This document shows, one piece after another, positions 38,201 through 43,677 of a DNA stretch of 64,000 bases (position 1 is the stretch's first letter; each line of letters starts with the position of its first letter). The notes under the pieces are model-generated. The model was not told the origin of the DNA and made no database searches. It saw only the letters and a program-made list of their open reading frames with translations. The DNA comes from Flavobacterium sp. M31R6 (lineage in GTDB: Bacteria; Bacteroidota; Bacteroidia; Flavobacteriales; Flavobacteriaceae). Made by a program: the position numbers and the translations under genes. The stretch is taken from contig NZ_CP054141.1 of NCBI RefSeq assembly GCF_013284035.1, forward strand, positions 3,100,001 to 3,164,000. The letters are read 5' to 3'.

Positions 38201-41200
38201 ATCGCTGTTCCTGAACAAACTGTTTGGTTTTGTGTACCACTTGTTAAAACTATTGTGGAGGTAGAATTTACTGTAACAGTGGGTGTATTACTCATTTGAG
38301 TTGTACATCCCGTTGACGTTGTAGTAGCTAAAACATTAAATGTAGTCGAAACTACCAGATTTCCAGTAGGTAGATTTATAGTACCTCCTGTACCAGTAAC
38401 CGGACTTCCAATATTGATGTTTCCAGTGTTATTTCTCAACTGATAAGTCACTGTATTGACTGAAGCTGCTACTGTTATATTTGTTCCACTTCCTTCACAA
38501 ACCGAAGATAATGTAGCAGCAACTGTTTTATTAATGGGATTGGGTGTAATTGTAACATCAACCGTATTGCTACTTGGGGAATCACAAAAAGTTGCATTAG
38601 TGCCCACTACATAATACCCAGTATCAGGTATGAGGTTCGTCCAAATAAGCCCTGATCCAGTTCCTGAAAGTGGAGTTCCAACCTCATTGTCGCCATTATC
38701 AAACAATTGATAATCTACTCCAGAAACCGAAGTTGATGAAGTGATTGTTCCATTATCCCCTGGACTAACACAAATTGTACTACCTGTCAAAACAAGAGCT
38801 ACAGGATTTGGTGTGGTTGTGATGGCCACCGCATTACTATTTGGAGAAATACAGCCTGTTGTCGAATTAGTTCCAATTACATAGTAACCAGTGCCTGCAT
38901 TCAGACTTAACCAGGAAAGCCCAGCTCCAGTACCAACTTGTGCTGCCTGTAAAAGATTATTACTACCATCATACAATTGATAGCTGACTCCTATAACCGA
39001 AGTTGTGGAAGTTATTACTCCGTCTCCGCCGGGACTGGCACAAATAGTAATTCCTGACAGAGAAAGAGCTATCGGATTTGGATTTGAAATTACATTAACC
39101 GTATTGCTAGTCGAAGTACAGGGACCAGCTGGATTTGTTGCTATTACATAGTAGCCATTGGCTACAGAAATACCCGTCCAGGTTAATGCACTACCAGTAC
39201 CTGGTTTAGAAGCTTGAATAGCGGTATTACTTGAATCATATAATTGATAGTTTACACTATTTTCGGATGTTGCAGTTTTGATGGTTCCATTTCCTCCAGG
39301 ACTGACACAAATAGCACTTCCGGTTAAAACAGGTATTGTTGGCGTAGTATTAATTGTTAGTATAACAGCAGTGCGGGTTGGACTTAAACATCCTAAGTTA
39401 TCAGTTTCAGCATAATAGGTTCCCGCTGCAGTTGGAGTATAAGTTAAAGAATTTCCTTGTAACAAGGTCCCTCCGCTGGCTTGATCGTACCAATCGGCAG
39501 TTCCACTTGCAACCGTAACCGAAAGTGTTGGTATTGTCTGACCACTGCAAATAGTTTTATCCCCTCCACTTGTAGGGGCAACTGGAGCAGTACAGTTAAT
39601 ATTCAAGGCACGGGTTGCAGTTGAAAGAAAATAGCTGTCATTAACAAAATTTGGAGTGGCAGCAGTCCCACCCCAAGTTCCTGAAGACTGATTTATTCCT
39701 CCTAAAGTAAGTGACTTTGCCGTATGGTCAACAGCTCCGTTTCCAAGATTGACAACAGCCGTACCACTTACAGAAAAGTTATTATTTATTGTAGTAACAT
39801 TCGTTATAGTTTTAGTTCCTGAACCTGAAAAGGCAAGATTATAAAACGTTGAATTTGCCGCAACAGTTTGATTTCCAGAAGCACCAAAATTCACCGTTCC
39901 AGCATTAGCTGTAAACACACTACCAGTTCCATTCCAGGCAGTCGTAGTTGATGAATTCACATTTAATGCACTACTACCTCCATTGAGTACTCCGGCAGTA
40001 AGGGATACATCTCCGATAAATGTATGCGTCAAACCAACACCTAAATTTAAAGTTCCGCCTGCTCCATTAATTGTCAATGGTCCTCCATTAACATTTCCTG
40101 TCAAGGTTGCAACACCTCCAGTTTTGGTCATTAAAACAGTCCCAGTAGTTGTAAATGCACCTATACTTTGGGTTGCTGTACCAGTTATAGTTACTCCACC
40201 TGTACCGCTTGCAGTTCCGCCGTTATTAACAAAATTTCCATTTAAGGTGAGTAAAAAGGTTGATATAGATAATGCAGATCCGCTGTTTACAGTAAGCGCT
40301 GCCGTTGAGTTGAATACTTTTGCAGCATTCATCGTAATTGTACCAGTATTTGCAATAATTACCCCTCCCGAGGCAACAAATGGAGTTATCCATTCAACAC
40401 CTGCTGTTCTTGAGGTTGCTGTATTATAATGAAGTGTAGCATTTGCACCATACGTTGGTGCAGCAGAAACAGTAGCGGTGCCTTCCATCGAGAGAATTCC
40501 GTTTACGGTTGGTGTACTCGAAAAAGTTTTTAACCCCGAATTGGAAACAGTGAGATTATTAAAAGTAGTAGTTGTGGCAGAGAGTGTTTGTGTGCCGGCT
40601 GCGCCAAAATTAACGGTTCCAGTGCCCGCACTAAAAACGGTTCCGGTGCCATTCCAGGCAGAAGCAGTTGCAGAATTCGCATTAATTAAACTACTGCCAC
40701 CGTTCAAGCTTCCGCTTCCAGCAGTTAGAGTAATATCGCCTGTAAAAGTATGTATCAACGAAGCACCCAGATTCAAAGAACCTCCACCTGTACCGTTAAT
40801 AGTCAAAGCACCAGCATTTACATTTCCTGTAAATGTGGCTGTCCCTCCATTTTTTATCATCGAAACAAAACCTGTGGTCGTGAATCCCGAAATGCTTTGA
40901 CTTAAGTTACAGTTGATAGTAATATTTGAACTCCCAGCATTGAAAGTACCGTTTTGGGTAAAATTGCCACCAAGTACTATTACATTGTTATTTGTTGTGA
41001 GTGTCGCTCCAGCATTTATATTTAATGGAACTCCGCAATTGAGTATTTTTGCAGCATCCAAGCTTATTGTTCCAGCACCCTTAATAATCACTCCGCCTGA
41101 CCCAGAGAAAGTAGCAGGAAATTCTTCTAGTGTGGTTGTATATGCAGCTGTTTTATTGTATTGTAAAGTAGCATTTGAGCCGTAAGTTACAACTCCAGTT

Positions 41201-42111
41201 GTTACAACTACTGCTGCTGTTGTCCCTTCCATCGAAAGAATACCATTTACTGTTGGTGTTGTAACAAATGTCTTTGCTAATGTTCCCGAAACAGTAAGGT
41301 TATTATAAGTAACAACTGCAGCTGTTTGAGCAACTCCAAAATATTCCACAGTACCAGTTCCAGCAGTAAAAGTTCCTCCACCCGTACCAGCCACACTACC
41401 CCCAATTCTCAATAGGCTTGAACCCCCATTCAAAGTTCCATTTGTTCTTGTCCAAGTTCCAGTAAAAGTATGAGTTAATCCAGTTCCCAAATTTAACGTA
41501 CCTCCATTTCCACTAATGCTTAAGCTAGCTCCATTACTATTACCAGTCATAGTAACAGTACCCGCTGTTCTTTGCCAAAGGACAGCCCCAGTTGTTGTAA
41601 AACCGGAACAAGTATTGGAAGCGGAGTTTGCACCAACAAATCTTACTGATGCATTTCCCAATGTCATTGTTCCAGTATTAGTAACGTTTCCTGTAAAAGA
41701 GACTCTACCGGCTCCAGTATAGGTTAAAGTTCCACTATTCGTGAAATCACTGGTTCCTGCTTGTGTTAATCTTCCGGTTGAAACTGAAACGGTACCATTG
41801 TTTGTGAATGGACCATTAATTGTAATACGTCTTGTGTTTACATTCAGCGTAGCACCCGAATTGATCGTAATTCCCGCACAACTAATAGTGCCTACTAATA
41901 CTACCGAATTGGCTCCAGTTGTAGCAATTACAACTGTATCACCATTAGCAGGTACAACTCCTCCAACCCAAGTTCCTGCAACATTCCAGTTACCTCCAGT
42001 CGCTGTACTTGTTATTGTCGCAGCCTCGGCACTCCCTAATCCAAATAATAGGCTCATCAATACAATCAGAAAATAAAAATGCTTTTTTGAGGTAAATATA
42101 AGTCGTCTCAT
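26299..42111 (-). CDS. Giant T9SS-secreted surface protein with 34 HYR repeats
   Basis: 5270 residues, over 500 kDa. In order: signal peptide (cut near SAEA); residues about 30-850 of beta-helix-like repeats (TINSGATLNV, FTTTGTVLMTKTGG, NGGSSALNVN); 850-1900 of Ig-like/PKD-like repeats with GDKTICSGQT and NQTVCSGTAIT; about 1920-4720 of 34 tandem HYR (hyalin-type) units of 82 residues, each with EKPTITCP, ADAGLCTA, DNCS and TWTATDAAGNT and four Cys; then two cadherin-like units (VDAVNDTAGP), two DUF11-like units (FVVTNTGNVALSNI, KYTVTNTGNVTLSNI); finally a gliding-type C-terminal domain from about 5170 (NALSPNDSPGSNDAL, VEIYNRWGALVFE, GTYFYLLKY) that directs type IX export. Probably an adhesin or cell-surface fibre; that role is inference. 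It overlaps the preceding small gene by ATGA. Confidence 0.92.
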   Translation of the reverse strand: MRRLIFTSKKHFYFLIVLMSLLFGLGSAEAATITSTATGGNWNVAGTWVGGVVPANGDTVVIATTGANSVVLVGTISCAGITINSGATLNVNTRRITINGPFTNNGTVSVSTGRLTQAGTSDFTNSGTLTYTGAGRVSFTGNVTNTGTMTLGNASVRFVGANSASNTCSGFTTTGAVLWQRTAGTVTMTGNSNGASLSISGNGGTLNLGTGLTHTFTGTWTRTNGTLNGGSSLLRIGGSVAGTGGGTFTAGTGTVEYFGVAQTAAVVTYNNLTVSGTLAKTFVTTPTVNGILSMEGTTAAVVVTTGVVTYGSNATLQYNKTAAYTTTLEEFPATFSGSGGVIIKGAGTISLDAAKILNCGVPLNINAGATLTTNNNVIVLGGNFTQNGTFNAGSSNITINCNLSQSISGFTTTGFVSMIKNGGTATFTGNVNAGALTINGTGGGSLNLGASLIHTFTGDITLTAGSGSLNGGSSLINANSATASAWNGTGTVFSAGTGTVNFGAAGTQTLSATTTTFNNLTVSNSGLKTFSSTPTVNGILSMEGTATVSAAPTYGANATLHYNTATSRTAGVEWITPFVASGGVIIANTGTITMNAAKVFNSTAALTVNSGSALSISTFLLTLNGNFVNNGGTASGTGGVTITGTATQSIGAFTTTGTVLMTKTGGVATLTGNVNGGPLTINGAGGTLNLGVGLTHTFIGDVSLTAGVLNGGSSALNVNSSTTTAWNGTGSVFTANAGTVNFGASGNQTVAANSTFYNLAFSGSGTKTITNVTTINNNFSVSGTAVVNLGNGAVDHTAKSLTLGGINQSSGTWGGTAATPNFVNDSYFLSTATRALNINCTAPVAPTSGGDKTICSGQTIPTLSVTVASGTADWYDQASGGTLLQGNSLTYTPTAAGTYYAETDNLGCLSPTRTAVILTINTTPTIPVLTGSAICVSPGGNGTIKTATSENSVNYQLYDSSNTAIQASKPGTGSALTWTGISVANGYYVIATNPAGPCTSTSNTVNVISNPNPIALSLSGITICASPGGDGVITSTTSVIGVSYQLYDGSNNLLQAAQVGTGAGLSWLSLNAGTGYYVIGTNSTTGCISPNSNAVAITTTPNPVALVLTGSTICVSPGDNGTITSSTSVSGVDYQLFDNGDNEVGTPLSGTGSGLIWTNLIPDTGYYVVGTNATFCDSPSSNTVDVTITPNPINKTVAATLSSVCEGSGTNITVAASVNTVTYQLRNNTGNINIGSPVTGTGGTINLPTGNLVVSTTFNVLATTTSTGCTTQMSNTPTVTVNSTSTIVLTSGTQNQTVCSGTAITSTVYTFGGSATNAAVSNLPAGLTSAVDTINKTVTIAGTPTTNGTYTITTSGHVAPCTAATIGGTMTVNPASTIVLTSGTQNQTACTGTAITSTVYSFGGSATNATVSNLPAGLTSAVDTTNKTVTIAGTPTANGTYTITTSGHTAPCTAATIGGTITVNSNLTPTFTQVAPICSGATLSALPTTSNNGITGTWSPALNNTATTTYTFTPTAGQCATTATMTITVNPNLTPTVSIAANPSGAICAGSSVTFTATAGNTGGGTINYDFKVGGVSVQSSASDTYASTTLADGNVVTCDITVSGGACLTATTATSNTITITFHPPFTAGAIANTGETICSGNIPTLTIGSTTDASGGDNSIIYQWQYSTDSSFLTDVTTISDSNYDPNSPPPPGRSGSVNGATYLPTQTLAQTTYYRRQAKDGSCNTTFTSSSQVWTVTVNLAPDLLNFSTDASDACAGLLSQITISSTTLADGNYNVTYVLSGANSGTETKSVAFSGVSGTFNTVPLNISGNTTITITNIESGGCSTVPTTGQSDIFVVNEVVTASVSISTDSDIVCSSPSTKTFTATTINGGPFTLYEWKVNGAIIANSISNVFTYSVSVGDKVVCDATSIKPCAIPKPATSNEITMVVDTIVPIISCPAVVTVSADAGFCTASNVSLGNALTTDNCGVDTLTNDAPANFPIGTTTVTWTVTDVNNNQASCTQIVTVTDTEKPVITCPTDVSVVADAGLCTASAVALGTATATDNCSTGAALVISNDAPPTFNIGTTTVTWTATDAVGNTQTCTQTVTVTDTEKPTVTCPSNVSVAADAGLCTASGVALGTPIVTDNCSTGANLVITNDAVEPFNIGTSTVTWTAIDAAGNTQTCTQTVTVSDTEKPVITCPTDVSVTADAGLCTASGVALGTPTVTDNCSTGVDLVITNDAPITFPLGATTITWTATDVAGNTATCQQIVTVTDTEKPVITCPTDVSVVADAGLCNASGVALGTPTAADNCSTGANLVITNDAPTTFNIGTTTVTWTATDAAGNTATCQQSVTVTDTEKPTITCPANVSVAADAGVCTATGVALGTATAADNCSTGAALVISNDAPPTFNIGTTTVTWTATDAAGNTQSCTQIVTVTDTEKPTITCPINVNVVADAGLCTASAVALSTATATDNCSTGATLVISNDAPPIFNIGTTTVTWTATDAAGNTQSCTQSVTVTDTEKPTITCPINVNVVADAGLCTASAVALGTATATDNCSTGAALVITNDAPPTFNIGTTTVTWTATDAAGNTQNCTQSVTVSDTEKPTITCPANVSVAADAGLCTATGVALGTPTVTDNCSTGVDLVITNDAVEPFNIGTTTVTWTATDAAGNTQTCTQSVTVTDTEKPTITCPSNVSVVADAGLCTATGVALGTPTATDNCSTGAALVITNDAVEPFNIGTTIVTWTATDAAGNTTTCQQTVTVSDTEKPTITCPSNVSVVADAGLCAATGVALGTPTAADNCSTGVDLVITNDAPITFPLGATTITWTATDTAGNKATCTQTVTVTDTEKPTITCPANVSVAADAGLCTATSVTLGTATATDNCSSGVALVITNDAVEPFNIGTSIVTWTATDAAGNTATCTQTVTVTDAEKPTITCPANVSVAADAGLCTATSVTLGTATATDNCSSGVALVITNDAVEPFNIGTTTVTWTATDAAGNTQSCTQSVTVTDTEKPTITCPSNVSVVADAGLCTASGVALSTATATDNCSTGVDLVITNDAPTIFNIGTTTVTWTATDAAGNTATCQQSVTVSDTEKPTITCPINVNVVADAGLCTANGVALGTPTVTDNCSTGADLVITNDAVEPFNIGTTTVTWTATDAAGNTQTCTQIVTVSDTEKPTITCPADVNAVADAGLCTASGVALGTPTATDNCSSGVALVITNDAPATFLIGTTTVTWTATDAAGNTQTCTQIVTVSDTEKPTITCPADVNAVADAGLCTASGVALGIPTASDNCSTGSALVITNDAPATFLSGTTTVTWTATDAAGNTQNCTQIVTVSDTEKPTITCPADVNAVADAGLCTASGVALGIPTASDNCSSGSALVITNDAPATFPSGTTTVTWTATDAAGNTQNCTQIVTVSDTEKPTITCPADVSVAADAGLCTASGVALGTPTASDNCSAGAALVITNDAPATFLIGTTTVTWTATDAASNTQSCTQIVTVSDTEKPTITCPANVSVAADAGLCTASGVALGIPTASDNCSSGAALVITNDAPTTFPSGTTTVTWTATDAAGNTQTCTQTVTVSDTEKPAITCPANVSVVADAGLCTASGVALGTPTATDNCSTGSALVITNDAPATFPSGTTTVTWTATDAAGNTQTCTQIVTVSDTEKPTITCPANVSVAADTGVCTASGVALGIPTASDNCSSGAALVITNDAPATFLIGTTTVTWTATDAAGNTQSCTQIVTVSDTEKPTITCPANVSVAADAGLCTASGVALGIPTASDNCSSGAALVITNDAPATFPSGTTTVTWTATDAAGNTQNCTQIVTVSDTEKPTITCPADVSVAADAGLCTASGVALGTPTASDNCSAGSALVITNDAPATFLIGTTTVTWTATDAAGNTQTCTQIVTVSDTEKPTITCPADVNAVADAGLCTASGVALGTPTATDNCSSGVALVISNDALPTFNIGTTTVTWTATDAAGNTQSCTQSVTVTDTEKPTITCPINVNVVADAVLCTASAVALGTATATDNCSTGANLVITNDAPTIFSIGTTIVTWTATDAAGNTATCQQTVTVTDTEKPVITCPTDVSVVADAGVCTATGVALGTPTVTDNCSTGAALVITNDAPPTFNIGTTTVTWTATDAAGNTTTCQQSVTVSDTEKPTITCPSNVSVLADAGLCTATGVALGTATATDNCSSGAALVITNDAPGTFNIGTTTVTWTATDAAGNTQSCTQTVTVTDTEKPTITCPSNVSVVADAGVCTATGVALGTPTVTDNCSTGVDLVITNDAPTIFSIGTTIVTWTATDAAGNTATCQQSVTVTDTEKPTITCPSNVSVLADAGLCTATGVALGTATATDNCSSGAALVITNDAPGTFNIRTTTVTWTATDAAGNTQSCTQTVTVTDTEKPTITCPSNVSVVADAGLCTASGVDLGTPTTADNCSTGVDLVITYDAPTIFNIGTTTVTWTATDAAGNTATCQQSVTVRDTEKPTITCPSNVSVAADAGLCTASAVALSTATATDNCSTGATLVISNDAPPTFNIGTTTVTWTATDAAGNTQTCTQSVTVTDTEKPTITCPSNVSVVADAGLCTASGVALGTPTAADNCSTGVDLVITYDAPTIFNIGTTIVTWTATDAAGNTQSCTQTVTVTDTEKPTITCPSNVSVVADAGLCTASGVALGTPNAADNCSTGVDLVITNDAVEPFNIGTTTVTWTATDAAGNTQTCTQIVSVLGIVDAVNDTAGPINGLNGGDAGINILDNDILNCLALIPSQVTITSTPTAELLVNNDGSVTVRPGTPAGMYTINYQICEILNPANCDTATVTVVVTTIDAVNDAPTTVNGTSGGTTPSVFANDTLNGLSFLPADVILTSQPLASGLTLNSDGTITVSPGTALGTYPVTYTICQAANPIICDTATTNVIVTASTASPNMSLTKEGTYVDSNGDGKTNVGDTVFYNFVVTNTGNVALSNIIVTDINATVLGGPIDTLAVGASNATAFTGIHNITQADIDTGQVDNLALASGNAPVGPPISASSTDPTPCVTCTPIDPNCSSCTIVLLSNSPSISLINKAEFNDSNRDGIAQVGETIIYKYTVTNTGNVTLSNITISDLLPGVIITGGPIVLAPEQSDSVTFVGTYTLVLQDLLNGSVTNQSIVSAIDTEGNSISDLSDNDDGFGDDPTVIEINGCEIKVYNALSPNDSPGSNDALIISGIECYPNNSVEIYNRWGALVFEAKGYDNVTNVFKGVSEGKGTIGKDSNLPDGTYFYLLKYSNSTGDSFHKTGYLYIKN
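27965..36335 (-). repeat. Tandem array of 34 HYR coding units, 246 bases each
   Basis: The units are 246 bases and in frame, spanning about 8.37 kb, counted by hand from the EKP-ITCP motif of each unit. Units 16-25 (about 30.3-32.8 kb) are visibly more GC-rich and more alike than the flanking units. Units 12 and 13 are near-identical in tandem (33.22-33.37 and 33.47-33.62 kb). A block at 30478-30760 recurs at 31708-31990, exactly five units (1230 bases) away. Confidence 0.9.
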
Positions 42112-42293
42112 ATGCTTTCAGTATTTAAAGTGAATAGAAAATGAAGCGTAAAACTTACAAAAACAACCAACAAAAATGCGGGGCCATAGTTCTTCAACAA
42201 AAGCCTGTATACCGAAAAACAAATAGCAGCCACGATAGGAATCAATAAATGACCTACCAAAGTTGCTCTATTGTATTTCTGTAGCCTATCCAT
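42108..42293 (-). CDS. Small two-span membrane protein coupled to the giant surface protein
   Basis: 61 residues from the ATG at 42291-42293 (a TTG five codons earlier gives 66). It has two hydrophobic helices, HLLIPIVAAICFSVYRLLL and AFLLVVFVSFTLHFLF, joined by KNYGP, with a basic N-terminus (MDRLQKYNR). Not recognised. The stop overlaps the start of the giant gene (ATGA), which implies translational coupling. A role in export or stability of the giant product is possible but is only inferred from position. The alternative is a small unrelated inner-membrane protein. Confidence 0.55.
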   Translation of the reverse strand: MDRLQKYNRATLVGHLLIPIVAAICFSVYRLLLKNYGPAFLLVVFVSFTLHFLFTLNTESI

Positions 42294-42450
42294 TTCTCTT
42301 TTATTCAAAATATAAAACTTATAAAAGTGTATTTATATAGTAACAATTAAATGCTTGATTATAATAATGGTCGGATCTGCAAAATCACCATTGATACTAT
42401 TTCTTTCATCAATCGCACAAACATTGAATGATTATTGTTCTAACTCTTTA

Positions 42451-43674
42451 TTACTTAAAACCAGTTTGTCGTGCTAGCAAGTAAAATCGTCCTGTTCCTT
42501 TAAATTTATTTGGGAGCTTTACCGAGTACCCCTCTTTACTGCGATCAATTCTTGATAAAACGCCTGTCATTTTATCTTCAAGATAGAACTCCATTCCTTT
42601 TGGCAAATCAATAGTTTCTGCAGTAAACCGAACCTCTCCACCTCCAGGACAATCTAGCCCCAACGGAATTCGGTAGCTTTGATAATCCTTTAGCGGTAGA
42701 CATTGAACCGCAAAATCAACACCATTGTCATCAAGCAACTGCGTATAAAGATCCATTCCATCATTCATTTTGAACATACCTGCATCATACGCCGGATCCA
42801 AATCTTTTTTCATTTCATTATTAAATGCAACAACTGTACTGCTTCTTTTCTTATCATCAGTAACTGTTATCCTAATTGCAGGCCATGAACTAGAATCTGA
42901 TAAATAGGATATTCCACTTATAGATGAATGTTCTTGCATTAAGTTATCAAAAGTAACTGTTCCATTTGCAATTGCCTTTACTACAAATCCCTGCCCTACT
43001 GCGATATCACTCTGATTAAGTTCGGTTTCCCCTCCAGGTGCAGGAAAAGCATAACCAGCCTGAGTAATAACAACATATTGTCCCAGCGACTGACTCCAGA
43101 TGTAAACCCCTGAAAAGCTTGGATCCATCGCTGACTGGTTTTTGGTTAGAAACCCATCGGCTCCCTTAATTTTTAATGCTGAAGTATACGGATTACCAAC
43201 TGCATTCCAACCCAAGTTGCTTTTTGTGATTGGAACTGCGATTGTTCCGGTATTTATTGTTCCTGAGAAAGTTACTGCACCTGTGGCGGTTTTTCGTATT
43301 GCGTATCCTTTTCCAACTACCATAGAACTGTTATTGGAACTCTGTGTAAAGGGTGTCCAATTATTTGATGCCTCGTCTAAAGGAGACAAATCATAATTCC
43401 CAAAAGTTGCATTATTAACTATTCCATTACTACTAACAAAGGTTCCCAATGGCTGACCAGTAGCCGATGGCGAAATAACATGCCAATTCGAACTTGGAAT
43501 AAATCCGTTTACTTCAACGCTCAATGTGTTTGGTGATCCCACAATTAAGCTTCCGGTGCCCGTTGCATCCGATTGAATAATTACTTTTCCCTGCGACCAT
43601 CCTTGCACGACTATTCCCATCAACAAAATGACCAGAATATATTTTTTCGTTACTTTTTCCATTGGTATCTCCAT
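42451..43674 (-). CDS. Secreted surface protein, probable detached C-terminal half of a T9SS protein
   Basis: 407 residues with a good signal peptide (MEKVTKKYILVILLMG.. cut near GWSQ). The mature part begins GKVIIQSDATGTGSLIVG and continues WHVISPSATGQPLGTFV, then the conserved GYAIRKTATGAVTFSGTIN, GWNAVGNPYTSALKI and VGQGFVVKA blocks found in large flavobacterial T9SS proteins. It ends GTGRFYLLARQTGFK, where those proteins normally continue into the sorting domain, so no C-terminal secretion signal is present. The start could be 43674 or the second ATG at 43662, which has GGAG seven bases upstream. It lies three bases after the 895-residue gene. Confidence 0.75.
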   Translation of the reverse strand: MEIPMEKVTKKYILVILLMGIVVQGWSQGKVIIQSDATGTGSLIVGSPNTLSVEVNGFIPSSNWHVISPSATGQPLGTFVSSNGIVNNATFGNYDLSPLDEASNNWTPFTQSSNNSSMVVGKGYAIRKTATGAVTFSGTINTGTIAVPITKSNLGWNAVGNPYTSALKIKGADGFLTKNQSAMDPSFSGVYIWSQSLGQYVVITQAGYAFPAPGGETELNQSDIAVGQGFVVKAIANGTVTFDNLMQEHSSISGISYLSDSSSWPAIRITVTDDKKRSSTVVAFNNEMKKDLDPAYDAGMFKMNDGMDLYTQLLDDNGVDFAVQCLPLKDYQSYRIPLGLDCPGGGEVRFTAETIDLPKGMEFYLEDKMTGVLSRIDRSKEGYSVKLPNKFKGTGRFYLLARQTGFK

Positions 43675-43677
43675 TTA

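Noticed and set aside
39983-42076. Several plus-strand frames of 70-150 codons opposite the N-terminal part of the giant gene
   Set aside because: Val/Pro/Thr-rich antisense shadows of low-complexity Thr/Gly/Asn codons in the real gene.
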